From positions 310,001-374,000 of the forward strand of contig NZ_JAHKRR010000004.1 in NCBI RefSeq assembly GCF_018863395.1: a stretch of 64,000 nt of DNA. The letters run 5' to 3'. The notes below the pieces were generated by a model that saw nothing but the letters and a program-made list of their open reading frames with translations, did no database searches and had not been told where the DNA came from. The stretch is from Sinomicrobium weinanense (GTDB lineage: Bacteria; Bacteroidota; Bacteroidia; Flavobacteriales; Flavobacteriaceae). A program made the position numbers and the translations under genes. Numbering within the stretch: the stretch's first letter is position 1; every line of letters begins with the position of its first letter. This document shows, one piece after another, positions 10,018 through 18,814 of this stretch.

Positions 10018-12843
10018 TCAATGCGCCGCCAGCCAGTCTTCTCCCAGTCCGATCTCCACATCGAGGGGAACGAGCAGTTTATAGGCATTCTCCATTTCGG
10101 ATTTGATGAGGGGTTTCAGGGTATCGAGCTCGGGTTTATAGGCATCGAAAACGAGTTCATCGTGTACCTGTAACAGCATTTTACTCTTAAAATCGCCTTC
10201 CTGTAACTTTTTGTGGATGTTGATCATGGCTATTTTGATGATATCGGCGGCACTTCCCTGTATGGGGGCGTTTACGGCGTTGCGTTCGGCAGCGCCCCGG
10301 ACTACCTGGTTCCGGGAATTGATATCCTGCAGATAGCGCCTCCTGCCCAGAATGGTCTCTACATAACCGTGATCCTGTGCAAAGTGGATCTGATCGTTGA
10401 TGTATGCCCGTAGTTTCGGGTACGTCTTATAATAAGTGTCTATCAATTCCTTGGCTTCGCTCCTGGAAAGGGAAGTCTGATTACTGAGCCCGAAGGCAGA
10501 AACCCCGTAGATAATACCGAAGTTTACGGTCTTGGCATTGCTTCGCTGTTCCCGCGTTACTTCTTCGAGAGGCACGCCGAAGACCCTGGCCGCCGTGGAA
10601 GCGTGAATGTCCTCGCCGTCCTTAAAAGCCTTTATCATGTTTTCCTCCTCGCTCAGGGCGGCTATGATGCGCAGTTCTATTTGCGAGTAGTCGGCAGCGA
10701 GAAGGATGTGGTCCTCATCCCTGGGAATAAAAGCCTTTCGTATCTGCCTTCCGCGTTCGGTGCGTATAGGAATGTTCTGCAAATTGGGGTTGTTGCTGCT
10801 CAGTCGTCCTGTGGCAGCTACGGCCTGGCTGTAAACCGTGTGTACGCGGTTGGTCTTCGGGTTGATCTCGTTCGGGAGGGCATCTACATAGGTGTTCTGT
10901 AATTTCTGAAGTTGCCGCCACATAAGGATGTCTCCCACGATCTTGTGGTCTTTGGCCAGGTAAGAAAGCACATCTTCCGCAGTGGAATACTGTCCTGTTT
11001 TGGTCTTTTTGGGTTTGTCTACCAGTTTCAGTTTGTCAAAGAGGATGGGGCCTAGCTGCTTGGGAGAAGCCAGGTTAAATTCTTCCCCGGCCTGTTCGTA
11101 AATGCCTTTTTCCAGGCTTTTTATATCCTTGTCCAGGGCTTCGGAAAGCGATTTCAGGAAATCCGTATCCACCCGAATGCCTTCGATCTCCATATCGGCG
11201 AGTACCTGTACCAGAGGGGCTTCGATCTCTTCAAACAGCTTCAGGGCATTGCGATTGGGAAGTTCTCCTTCGAAGAGGTTGCGGAGTTGGAGGGTGATGT
11301 CGGAATCCTCCACGGCATATTCGGTCTGCTTTGCGATCTCTACCGTCCGCATGGACTTCTGGTTTTTCCCTTTTTTTCCGATCAGGGTCTCGATGGGAAC
11401 GGGCTGGTAGTTGAGGTAGGTCTCTGCCAGCACATCCATGTTGTGCCGCATATCCGGGTTGATCAGGTAGTGGGCTATCATGGTGTCGAAAAGTTTTCCC
11501 CTCACCGGGATATTGTAATTAGACAGCACCTTGATATCGTATTTCAGGTTCTGTCCTATCTTTTCGATCTGTTCTGCTTCAAAGAAAGGGCGGAATTCTT
11601 CCAGGATGGCCGTTGCTTCTTCCTGCTCTTCCGGAAAGGTTACGTAATAGCCTTTGCCCGGTTCCCAGGAAAATGCTATGCCCACGAGCTCGGCTTCCAG
11701 TGATTTTATGCTGGTTGTTTCCGTGTCGAAGCACACGCTTTTTTGCAACATCAACTTTTCCAGCAATAACTTTCTGCCCAACGGGGTATTTACATATTGA
11801 TAGTGGTGCGGAACGGTTTCGATAGTACTGTAAGAAGATGTTGTTACGGTCTCAGTCTCTTCGGAAGGAGAACCGAAAAGATCGAACTGTGTGCCTTCCT
11901 GTTGCTGTGTCTTTTTTGACGCGGTGCTGCCCCCGGTAGAAGTTTCCGTGGTGGTTTCCAGCGCAAAGGTCCGCATCAGGTTTTCGGTAAGGCGACGAAA
12001 TTCCAGCTCCTGGAAGATCTCTTTTACCTTGTCGAAATCAGGAGTGTTCAGTTCAAAATCCTTTTCGTGGAATTTCACAGGGACATCGAGCATAATACGT
12101 GCCAGTTCCTTGGACAGCAGTCCCTGCTCTGCATTGTCTTTTATCTTTTCTTTCATCTTGCCCTTGAGGCTGTCGGCATTGGCGATGAGGTTCTCCACAC
12201 TGCCGAATTCCTTGATGAATTTTTTAGCGGTCTTCTCGCCCACCCCCGGAAAACCGGGAATATTATCTACGGAGTCTCCCATCATCCCCAGATAGTCGAT
12301 AACCTGCTCAGGTCTTTCCACCTCAAACTTCTGCTGTACTTCTTTAATGCCCCATATTTCAATACCGTTGCCCATTCTGGCAGGGCGGTACATAAATATA
12401 TTGTCGGATACCAGTTGGGCAAAATCCTTGTCCGGAGTCACCATAAAGGTCTGGTAATCTTCTTTTTCGGCCTGTTTTGCCAGGGTGCCTATAATGTCGT
12501 CTGCTTCGTAGCCTTCCTTCTCTATGACGGGGATATGCATGGCTTTGAGGATCTCCTGGATATATGGTATGGCGATGCGGATGGCCTCGGGAGTTTCATC
12601 CCTGTTCGCTTTGTAAGCCTCGAACATCTCAGTACGCGCTGCGGAACCTCCCTTGTCGAAAGCCACGGCAAGGTGATCGGGTTTTTCACGCTTTATCACA
12701 TCCAGCAGGGAGTTGGTAAATCCCATGATGGCGGAAGTGTCCATTCCCTTGGAATTGATCCGGGGATTCTTGATAAATGCATAGTATCCTCTGAATATCA
12801 AGGCAAAAGCATCAAGGAGAAAAAGGCGTTTCTGGCTAGACAT
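10018..12843 (-). CDS. polA: DNA polymerase I
   Basis: Fills gaps and removes RNA primers in replication and repair. At 941 residues the length is normal. All three domains are present: the 5'-3' exonuclease (residues 1 to about 290, with FDKGGSAARTEMFEAYKANR), the 3'-5' exonuclease (DTET at about 373, NLKYD, YAVED, so the proofreading acidic residues are intact), and the polymerase domain with motif A (DYSQIELR), motif B (KTVNFGIIYG) and motif C (VHDE near 893-896). A low-complexity linker rich in Thr, Ser and Gln lies around 298-335. It is transcribed alone, divergently from the DeoR-type regulator. Confidence 0.97.
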   Translation of the reverse strand: MSSQKRLFLLDAFALIFRGYYAFIKNPRINSKGMDTSAIMGFTNSLLDVIKREKPDHLAVAFDKGGSAARTEMFEAYKANRDETPEAIRIAIPYIQEILKAMHIPVIEKEGYEADDIIGTLAKQAEKEDYQTFMVTPDKDFAQLVSDNIFMYRPARMGNGIEIWGIKEVQQKFEVERPEQVIDYLGMMGDSVDNIPGFPGVGEKTAKKFIKEFGSVENLIANADSLKGKMKEKIKDNAEQGLLSKELARIMLDVPVKFHEKDFELNTPDFDKVKEIFQELEFRRLTENLMRTFALETTTETSTGGSTASKKTQQQEGTQFDLFGSPSEETETVTTSSYSTIETVPHHYQYVNTPLGRKLLLEKLMLQKSVCFDTETTSIKSLEAELVGIAFSWEPGKGYYVTFPEEQEEATAILEEFRPFFEAEQIEKIGQNLKYDIKVLSNYNIPVRGKLFDTMIAHYLINPDMRHNMDVLAETYLNYQPVPIETLIGKKGKNQKSMRTVEIAKQTEYAVEDSDITLQLRNLFEGELPNRNALKLFEEIEAPLVQVLADMEIEGIRVDTDFLKSLSEALDKDIKSLEKGIYEQAGEEFNLASPKQLGPILFDKLKLVDKPKKTKTGQYSTAEDVLSYLAKDHKIVGDILMWRQLQKLQNTYVDALPNEINPKTNRVHTVYSQAVAATGRLSSNNPNLQNIPIRTERGRQIRKAFIPRDEDHILLAADYSQIELRIIAALSEEENMIKAFKDGEDIHASTAARVFGVPLEEVTREQRSNAKTVNFGIIYGVSAFGLSNQTSLSRSEAKELIDTYYKTYPKLRAYINDQIHFAQDHGYVETILGRRRYLQDINSRNQVVRGAAERNAVNAPIQGSAADIIKIAMINIHKKLQEGDFKSKMLLQVHDELVFDAYKPELDTLKPLIKSEMENAYKLLVPLDVEIGLGEDWLAAH

Positions 12844-13188
12844 AATTGCTGTTAAAGTTTATTTGTGTAAAAGTAAGGATTTAATTTTTTTTTCAGGTAA
12901 CGGGGCAGTCATAACGTCAGGGCAAAAGTATCACAGATGAAAAGAGGTAAATAATTGAGTTTTGGAGTCCTGGAGTTGAGGGTTTGGGGTTTTCGTGTAG
13001 TAAGTAATAATTCATGATTTTTATTTTCCAACTCACCAACTCCAGGACTCCAAAACTCCCGGTCGTAACGTGATTTTGTGAAATATTGTACATATCGCCC
13101 TTCCATTGTGGGAAATTGGGTAGGGGCAAAAGTATGATGGGAAAGAAGTTTTTGTATTTTTACCAAAAATGCATAAAAACGCAGAAAA
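12844..13188. other. Divergent intergenic region between polA and the DeoR gene
   Basis: 345 bases that must contain the promoters of both flanking genes. It holds a long perfect inverted repeat (listed separately). A 12-base direct repeat GGGCAAAAGTAT occurs at 12920-12931 and 13124-13135 on either side of it. No small gene was convincing. Confidence 0.6.
12957..13058. repeat. 22-bp perfect inverted repeat with 58-base spacer
   Basis: Bases 12957-12978 and 13037-13058 are exact reverse complements; the arm begins GAGTTTTGGAGTCCTGG. The spacer is AT-rich. No T-run follows on either strand, so it does not look like a simple terminator, and it lies between two divergent genes. Its form suggests an intergenic palindromic repeat. 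Confidence 0.8.
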
Positions 13189-13944
13189 ATGCTAAAAGAA
13201 GAGCGCCAGCAACTAATTCTTCAAAAAGTAAACCGCGAGCGGAAAATTTTGTCCAAGGATCTGAGTGAATTTTTAAAGGTGTCGGAAGATACGGTCCGGA
13301 GGGATCTGAACGAACTGGCAGGTAAAGGTATGATATTAAAGGTCCACGGAGGGGCGCTGGCTACCAGGCAGAAGATATATACTTATGACGAAGCCAGTAT
13401 TTCCAACCTGGAGGAAAAGAAAACCATAGCCGAAAAGGCGGTTTCCCTGATCCGGGAAAACCATGTGATCATTGTTACCGGAGGGACAACCAATTTTGAA
13501 CTGGTAAGCATGATCCCCGATCATCTCAGTATTACAGTATACACTTATAGCCTGTCTATTGCCATGATCCTTACGGAAAAACCGAATGTGGAGGTCTTGT
13601 TTATCGGAGGTAAACTTCTTAAGAATGCCCAGGTCACGGTAGGGATCGATGTGATAAAAGCACTGTCTCAGGTCCATGCCGATCTGTGTTTTCTCGGAAC
13701 ATCGGCGCTGAGTGTTACCGAAGGGCTTACGGAAATAAACTACGAAGTGTCTCATGTAAAAAAGGCGATGATCGAGGCTTCGGACAACCTGGTTCTGCTG
13801 TGTACGGAAGAAAAACTCAATATGGTAGAGCGCTACAAGGTGTGTCCAATAAGCCGTGTGGGTACCGTAGTAACCAGTCTTTCCCAAAATACATTAAAAC
13901 GAAAATATGCCAATTTCCTGGCCACCGGGGTGGATTTCATCTGA
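13189..13944 (+). CDS. DeoR family transcriptional regulator
   Basis: A 251-residue repressor-type regulator. The N-terminal DeoR winged helix-turn-helix is clear (ERQQLILQKV, then VSEDTVRRDLNELAGKGMILKVHGGA, about residues 4-55). It is followed by the DeoR/GlpR sugar-phosphate sensor domain (GTTNFELVSMI near 100, LFIGGKLLKN near 140, FLGTSALSVTEGLT near 165-180). Members usually respond to phosphorylated sugars. The next gene on the same strand is anhydro-MurNAc kinase, 185 bases on, so control of amino-sugar recycling is possible but unproven; a stem-loop repeat between them argues against tight co-transcription. Confidence 0.92.
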   Translation: MLKEERQQLILQKVNRERKILSKDLSEFLKVSEDTVRRDLNELAGKGMILKVHGGALATRQKIYTYDEASISNLEEKKTIAEKAVSLIRENHVIIVTGGTTNFELVSMIPDHLSITVYTYSLSIAMILTEKPNVEVLFIGGKLLKNAQVTVGIDVIKALSQVHADLCFLGTSALSVTEGLTEINYEVSHVKKAMIEASDNLVLLCTEEKLNMVERYKVCPISRVGTVVTSLSQNTLKRKYANFLATGVDFI

Positions 13945-14048
13945 TGCTTACCTGCAAACGCACTTTCCCTGTTCAGAAAGATAGAAGCCTATGAAATGCC
14001 CATGACCAAATTTCCGGACACCAGCCGATATGATCGTAGGGCATTCCA

Positions 14049-14101
14049 TGCCTGTGCTGAGCACTTCGGCAAGCTCAGTATATCACTTGTCGAAGCATGA
14101 C
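14049..14101. repeat. Intergenic stem-loop repeat
   Basis: A compact hairpin CTGAGC (14057-14062) / GCTCAG (14073-14078) with a 10-base loop. The two CACTT-containing blocks around it give further weak pairing. It lies between the DeoR and anmK genes. The GCTGAGC...CTTCGGC...GCTCAG composition resembles dispersed intergenic repeats of many bacteria. Confidence 0.5.
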
Positions 14102-14129
14102 CTATTAGAAACAAATAAAAAATAAACAG

Positions 14130-15326
14130 ATGAAACGCTCCGTAGAAAAACTGTATGAAATATCCCGGAAGGCATCCCGTAACATCATCGGCCTGATGAG
14201 TGGCACCTCGCTGGACGGACTGGATATTGCCCTTTGCAGGATAACCGGAAGCGGCCTTGAAACGAGAGCGGAGCTTTTGGCGTTTACTACCATTCCCTAT
14301 GAACCCGGTTTTTGCGGGCATGTCCGGGAAGTTTTTGCCAGGAAGGACGGTGAACTCGAAAAGATATGCCTGTTGCATCCGTTGGTAGCACAGGTGCAGG
14401 CCCGGATGGTTGTGGATGCCTTGAAACAGTGGAAAATATCTCCGGAAGAGGTAGACCTGATCGCCAGTCACGGACAGACCGTTTATCACGCGCCTTACAG
14501 TTTTCACCACAATCCGGAGTTCCCGAATGCGACCCTGCAATTGGGCGACGGGGATCATATGGCAGAGATCACAGGGATCATTACACTTTCCGATTTCCGG
14601 CAGAAGCACATTGCAGCCGGGGGAGAAGGGGCGCCCCTCGCGATCTACGGGGACTATTTACTGTTTGCCGATAAGGAAGAATCCAGGCTACTGCTCAATA
14701 TGGGAGGGATCTCCAACCTTACTTTTATTCCTGCTGCCACGGGTTTTGACCGGGTTTTCTGCACAGATGTAGGGCCGGGGAATACCCTTATGGATGCTTA
14801 TGTGCAAAAATATTTTAACCTGCCTTACGACGAGGATGCCCGGATCGCTTCCCGCGGGCAATTGAATGAAGACCTGCTGAACAGGCTTATGGACCATTCG
14901 TTTCTCCGCTTGTCCGCACCGAAGACAACGGGGCCGGAACTGTTCAATATGGAATACCTGGACGCAGCCCTGGAAACATCTGGTATGCAGGGACAGTTAT
15001 CGCATGAAGACATATTGCATACGCTGGCCCATTTTACGGTAAAATGTATAGCACAATGTATTGCGAAACATTTGCCTGCGGACAGTTCCGTAAGGGGATT
15101 TGTCAGTGGAGGAGGAGCATCTAACCCTTTGGTGCTGAACCTGCTGAAAAAGACCTGCCCGGACCTGCAGTTCACCGATACTTCGGCATTGGGGCTGGAC
15201 CCGGATGCCAAAGAGGCCGTATTGTTTGCCCTGCTGGCCAATGAAACGGTAAGCGGTTCGGCAAATGTCGAAGGGACCGCGGCCTATCCCTGGGTAAGTA
15301 TGGGCAAGGTCAGTTTTCCCGGGTGA
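14130..15326 (+). CDS. anmK: Anhydro-N-acetylmuramic acid kinase
   Basis: Converts 1,6-anhydro-MurNAc from cell-wall turnover to MurNAc-6-phosphate in the cytoplasm, using ATP. The 398 residues match the family length. Recognised by the N-terminal ATP-binding motif IGLMSGTSLDGLDIAL (about residues 19-34), the ASHGQTVYH segment near 112-121, and the DVGPGNTLMDAYV motif near 213-225. The first 15 residues before the motif are a somewhat long leader. The last 17 bases overlap the 3' end of the convergent HxlR gene. Together with nagA at 32855 it indicates amino-sugar recycling capacity in this genome. Confidence 0.95.
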   Translation: MKRSVEKLYEISRKASRNIIGLMSGTSLDGLDIALCRITGSGLETRAELLAFTTIPYEPGFCGHVREVFARKDGELEKICLLHPLVAQVQARMVVDALKQWKISPEEVDLIASHGQTVYHAPYSFHHNPEFPNATLQLGDGDHMAEITGIITLSDFRQKHIAAGGEGAPLAIYGDYLLFADKEESRLLLNMGGISNLTFIPAATGFDRVFCTDVGPGNTLMDAYVQKYFNLPYDEDARIASRGQLNEDLLNRLMDHSFLRLSAPKTTGPELFNMEYLDAALETSGMQGQLSHEDILHTLAHFTVKCIAQCIAKHLPADSSVRGFVSGGGASNPLVLNLLKKTCPDLQFTDTSALGLDPDAKEAVLFALLANETVSGSANVEGTAAYPWVSMGKVSFPG

Positions 15327-15672
15327 CCTCCTTATGCATTTCCCCCCAATCCGAAATGGCCTGCAGCATAGGATGCATGGTCCTGCCCAGGTCTGTGAGC
15401 TTATACTCGACCCTTGGCGGCACTTCGGGATAAACAATTCGCAACACAAGCTGGTCCGATTCCAGTTCCCTTAACTGGGAGACCAGCATACGCTCGGAAA
15501 TATCCGGGATAAGTCTTCGCAACTCGCTATACCTCAGTTTTTCGTGGTTGAGCAATCTCCAGATAATATTGGATTTCCATCTTCCGCCTATAAGCGATAG
15601 GGCATACCCCATGCCGCAGGTAGCATTGATCTTCTTTTCATTCAGGGAGTTGGTGGAGGTTTCTTTTCTCAT
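15310..15672 (-). CDS. HxlR family transcriptional regulator
   Basis: A 120-residue winged-helix regulator. The HxlR core is visible: CGMGYALSLIGGRWKSNIIWRL, then ELRRLIPDISERMLVSQLRELESDQLVLRIVYPEVPPRVEYKLTDLG. The single Cys at residue 19, just ahead of the core, is in the place where thiol-sensing HxlR proteins such as HypR and YodB carry their redox cysteine, so electrophile or redox sensing is a reasonable inference. It is transcribed divergently from the adjacent SDR oxidoreductase with 101 bases between starts, the usual arrangement for an HxlR regulator and its target. Its 3' end overlaps that of anmK. Confidence 0.93.
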   Translation of the reverse strand: MRKETSTNSLNEKKINATCGMGYALSLIGGRWKSNIIWRLLNHEKLRYSELRRLIPDISERMLVSQLRELESDQLVLRIVYPEVPPRVEYKLTDLGRTMHPMLQAISDWGEMHKEVTREN

Positions 15673-15709
15673 AACTTACTCTTTTATCAGTACCTAACAA
15701 TTTTTACAG

Positions 15710-15742
15710 TACTTACAAATGTAAAGTGACTTATGTACTTTA
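15710..15742. promoter_or_regulatory. Candidate HxlR operator between divergent genes
   Basis: The region has an imperfect dyad centred on TTACAAATGTAA (arms TTACA and TGTAA), flanked by AGTACT on one side and AGTGACT on the other. A second AGTACC-like element lies about 20 bases upstream. Position midway between the HxlR and SDR starts supports an operator role. The exact boundaries are uncertain. Confidence 0.4.
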
Positions 15743-15773
15743 GCAAACAAATAATCCTAAAAATAAATTTGAT

Positions 15774-16544
15774 ATGAAAAACGACACATCTATCAGTAAA
15801 CACAGGCAGCTTCACGGTAAAATAGCTTTTGTCACCGGGGGCAGCCGCGGTATGGGAGCAGCCATAGTAAAACGCCTGGCTTCAGAAGGTGCCCGGGTGG
15901 TCTTTACACATTCCGGAAATCACAGTGAAAAGGCAGCCCTTGTGGCAGACGAAGTGAAGAAAGCCGGCGGGGAGGCCGAGGAAATAGTGGCTGATAACCA
16001 GAGTGCAGAGGGTGTTACCACGGCCATACAGGAGGCAATTTCCCGTTACGGAAAGATCGATATCCTGGTCAACAATGCAGGAGTCTTTTTGTATAAGCCC
16101 ACACAGGAGAGTACACTGGAAGATTTTGACCGGATGATGTCTGTAAACGTACGGGCGGTTTTCCTGGCGATGAAGGAAGCAGCGGGCAAAATGCCTGAGG
16201 GAGGGCGTATCATTACCATTGGTAGTAATGTGGCCGATCGTGTGGGCGACCCTAATATGGGACTGTACGGTATGAGTAAATCCGCCCTTATCGGGTTGAA
16301 CAAGGGAATGGCCCGGGAACTCGGCTCCAGGGACATCACAGTAAACCTGGTGCAGCCCGGCCCGATAGACACCGATATGAACCCTGCCGACAGTGACATG
16401 GCCCTGGAGCTCAAAAAGCATATTCCTGTTTCCCGTTACGGGAAAGCCGAGGAAATTGCCGGCCTGGTCTATTTTCTTACCGGGCCGGAAAGCCGGTTTA
16501 TCACGGGTACGTCCATCACCATAGATGGCGGGTTTAACAGTTAA
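15774..16544 (+). CDS. SDR family NAD(P)-dependent oxidoreductase
   Basis: A 256-residue classical short-chain dehydrogenase/reductase, cytoplasmic. The cofactor motif TGGSRGMG (about residues 21-28), NNAG (about 97-100), a catalytic Ser in ITIGSN (about 146) and the YGMSK (about 164) active-site signature are all intact; the C-terminal ITGTSITIDGGF is typical. The substrate is unknown. A Ser/His-rather-than-acidic residue after the second strand (THSGNHSEK) suggests NADPH preference, as inference. The neighbouring divergent HxlR regulator suggests induction by reactive carbonyl or quinone stress. A small membrane protein gene follows 26 bases downstream. Confidence 0.93.
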   Translation: MKNDTSISKHRQLHGKIAFVTGGSRGMGAAIVKRLASEGARVVFTHSGNHSEKAALVADEVKKAGGEAEEIVADNQSAEGVTTAIQEAISRYGKIDILVNNAGVFLYKPTQESTLEDFDRMMSVNVRAVFLAMKEAAGKMPEGGRIITIGSNVADRVGDPNMGLYGMSKSALIGLNKGMARELGSRDITVNLVQPGPIDTDMNPADSDMALELKKHIPVSRYGKAEEIAGLVYFLTGPESRFITGTSITIDGGFNS

Positions 16545-16570
16545 TTTTATGATAAAACAGAAGAAATAAT

Positions 16571-16813
16571 ATGGAATCCTGGAACATCCCGCTTGTCGAA
16601 TGGATAGGATATGCCGCTTCTGCCGGTATACTGTTGTCCTTTCTTATGCGGGATGTACTGAAATTAAGAGCGATCAATGCTGCGGGATGCCTCCTTTTTA
16701 CGGTGTATGGTTTTTTGCTGCCCCATCCTTCCATACCGATCATTGTAACCAATTTTACTATTTTCTGCGTTAACCTGTATTTTGTCTATGCGATTCGTAA
16801 ACGCGGGAAATAA
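16571..16813 (+). CDS. Small integral membrane protein, YgjV/CBU_0592-like
   Basis: An 80-residue protein with three hydrophobic helices (about residues 9-27, 33-50 and 53-74) and a positively charged C-terminus (IRKRGK). The pattern W-IGY-AS--IL-SF, then L-INA-GC-LF--YG, resembles half of YgjV-type membrane proteins and the CBU_0592 group of small membrane proteins. No function is established. It lies 26 bases after the SDR gene and is probably co-transcribed with it. Confidence 0.65.
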   Translation: MESWNIPLVEWIGYAASAGILLSFLMRDVLKLRAINAAGCLLFTVYGFLLPHPSIPIIVTNFTIFCVNLYFVYAIRKRGK

Positions 16814-16943
16814 TGGGCAGATTAATGAATAGACGGTCCCTTTTTTTCTGTCGCATCCGGTAAATCTGTGGATCCGTGATGGTGTTTGTCCTGAATTTTA
16901 TAACTTTAAGGTTTTATACCCAGAGACCATTTTAACACACCAG

Positions 16944-17885
16944 ATGAAAAGCAGCGAATCCTTAACCGACTTTTACCGCAGAGTTTCCTTTAAAAGTACG
17001 TCTCCGGCTTCACGCCATAGGCAGGTGGGAGAATTGGATCATTTTAACGTGTACCGGCGAAACGATATGACCTGCAAGGACTATTCGCCCTATAATCGCA
17101 GGGACTTTTATAAGATCTCCCTGATCATTGGTTCCGGGACTCTGTATTATGCCGATAAGGGCATTGCCATAAACAAAAGGGCATTGTTGTTCTCCAATCC
17201 CAATATCCCTTATGCCTGGGAAGCCGGGGAAGGGGAGCAGACAGGATACTTTTGCCTGTTTACGGACGGTTTTGTGAATACCAATCACCAGAGTGAGAGC
17301 TTACAGAACTCCCCTTTGTTCAGGATAGGGGGGAAACCGGTGTATTTTATTGATGAGGAGCAGGAGAAAAAAGTGGGCAGGTTATTTGAAAAAATGCTTC
17401 TGGAGATCGATTCCGACTATCGCTATAAGTACGATCTTATCCGCAATTATATGAACCTCGTTATGCATGAGGCCCTGAAAATGCAGCCGGCAGATTCCTA
17501 TTTTAAGCATACGGATGCTGCATCGCGTATTGCAGCTATGTTCTTCGAATTGTTGGAAAGGCAGTTTCCTGTTTCGCACGAACATATTTTGCAGCTCAGG
17601 TCTGCCAACGATTATGCCCAGCAGCTGTCAGTGCACACCAATCACCTGAACAGGGCCGTGAAAAAAGTGACAGGGAAAACGACCACAGAACATATTTCCG
17701 CCAGGCTGATCAAGGAGGCCAGGACCCTGCTGAAGCACACGGACTGGAACATTGCCGAAGCAGCGTATTGCCTGGGCTTTGAAAATCCGGCATACTTCAA
17801 CAATTTTTTCCGGAAACAAACCGGGAAAACCCCGAGAGGATACAGGGAAGGGATCAATGGAAAGAAACCCGTGCCCAATGGTTAG
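16944..17885 (+). CDS. AraC family transcriptional regulator
   Basis: 313 residues. The N-terminal half (to about residue 190) is a cupin-like sensing domain of the kind found in flavobacterial AraC regulators (FNVYRRNDM, KGIAINKRALLFSNPNIPYAWE). The C-terminal 100 residues carry two helix-turn-helix motifs: LSVHTNHLNRAVKKVTGKTTTEHI and the second HTH signature WNIAEAAYCLGFENPAYFNNFFRKQTGKTPRGYR. It stands alone; a TAACTTTA sequence at 16901-16908 resembles the -7 box. The target is not evident; the preceding SDR/membrane-protein pair or an unlinked gene are both possible. Confidence 0.93.
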   Translation: MKSSESLTDFYRRVSFKSTSPASRHRQVGELDHFNVYRRNDMTCKDYSPYNRRDFYKISLIIGSGTLYYADKGIAINKRALLFSNPNIPYAWEAGEGEQTGYFCLFTDGFVNTNHQSESLQNSPLFRIGGKPVYFIDEEQEKKVGRLFEKMLLEIDSDYRYKYDLIRNYMNLVMHEALKMQPADSYFKHTDAASRIAAMFFELLERQFPVSHEHILQLRSANDYAQQLSVHTNHLNRAVKKVTGKTTTEHISARLIKEARTLLKHTDWNIAEAAYCLGFENPAYFNNFFRKQTGKTPRGYREGINGKKPVPNG

Positions 17886-17985
17886 CCTGAGTTCGGCATT
17901 AGAATAGTCATTCCCCTCAGGCCGGGTGCCAGGGTGCAGGAGCAGTGCGCTGCCCTGAGTGCAATTGAAGGGTATCGAGGTCTTA

Positions 17986-18732
17986 TTATCCCTGAAACAG
18001 GTAGGTTATGGTGCCTGTCTGTTCGCTTTTGTTGTCTTTCCTGTTGAAGGTGGCCCTCAGGGCATAGGCTATGGCATGGTCTACCAGGCAGCCATTGCTG
18101 GTTGTAGAGCTCCTTTTGTTAAAAGTAGCTTCGGTAACATGGCCCAGGGCATTCACTTTGATGTTTATGACGATCTTTCCGCGGGATGTGCAGGTGTAAA
18201 CCGGGTTAGGGAGTATCCTATGGGTCCTTCCCGCCAGGGAATAGGAGATGGAACTGTTGGTATTGGCGCGGTTGTTTTTTACAATGGCATCCGATGAGTT
18301 GTCCCCGTCAGATCGTTTGGCCTTTTGTTTCTTTTTGCCCGAAGAAGGCAGGGCTGAGGTCCCGGTCTCGGAGGTGAGGTAACGGTCGTCCGTATTCTGG
18401 TCAGCTTCGGCAGAAGTTTCTTCATCCGGATTTTCCGGGGCGTCTTCTTTCGTGTCCCTTCCCTCTTCGATCTCTTCCAGTGTCTTGAATTCCCGGGTCT
18501 CCTTGTCAAACCTGCTGGTCACGGTTTCGTTATAGGCCATATGGGTCTGGAGTTTGTTCTCTTCGGGGGCGGCTCTTTCTTCCTCTTCGTCCGGCAGTTC
18601 TTCAAAATGCATTTCAAAAAGGATCTCTTTCTCATGCTGTTCCGCCAGATGTATGTTAAATAGGATAAACACCACCAGCATCATGATGAGAAATGATATC
18701 AGCAACGACAGTTGTTTTCTGCTCAACTCCAT
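17986..18732 (-). CDS. TonB-like C-terminal domain protein, inner-membrane anchored
   Basis: About 248 residues from the preferred ATG at 18732; a longer frame to 18828 would run into truB and lacks a clean membrane anchor. Order: a short basic N-terminus, one transmembrane helix (residues about 8-28, LLISFLIMMLVVFILF), a long acidic and polar periplasmic spacer (many Glu, Asp, Lys) and a C-terminal TonB-like domain (GKIVINIKVNALGHVTEATF). It may act as an energy transducer or envelope linker, but the acidic spacer lacks the proline-rich segment of classical TonB. Two Cys residues 33 apart in the C-terminal domain recur at the same spacing in the TonB-like protein at the window end. It is the last gene of the truB-side operon, 82 bases after truB. 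Confidence 0.75.
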   Translation of the reverse strand: MELSRKQLSLLISFLIMMLVVFILFNIHLAEQHEKEILFEMHFEELPDEEEERAAPEENKLQTHMAYNETVTSRFDKETREFKTLEEIEEGRDTKEDAPENPDEETSAEADQNTDDRYLTSETGTSALPSSGKKKQKAKRSDGDNSSDAIVKNNRANTNSSISYSLAGRTHRILPNPVYTCTSRGKIVINIKVNALGHVTEATFNKRSSTTSNGCLVDHAIAYALRATFNRKDNKSEQTGTITYLFQG

Positions 18733-18814
18733 GTTATATAAACGTCCGAACCGGAAAATAATTTGACAAATTTTAAAAATATCCTGTTTTGGAAAGGAGA
18801 AGGTACTAAAAAAA

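Noticed and set aside
12920-13135. 12-base direct repeat GGGCAAAAGTAT on both sides of the inverted repeat, considered as a target duplication
   Set aside because: The inverted repeat does not lie at the edges of the interval, so the two cannot be read as one element; the match may be chance.
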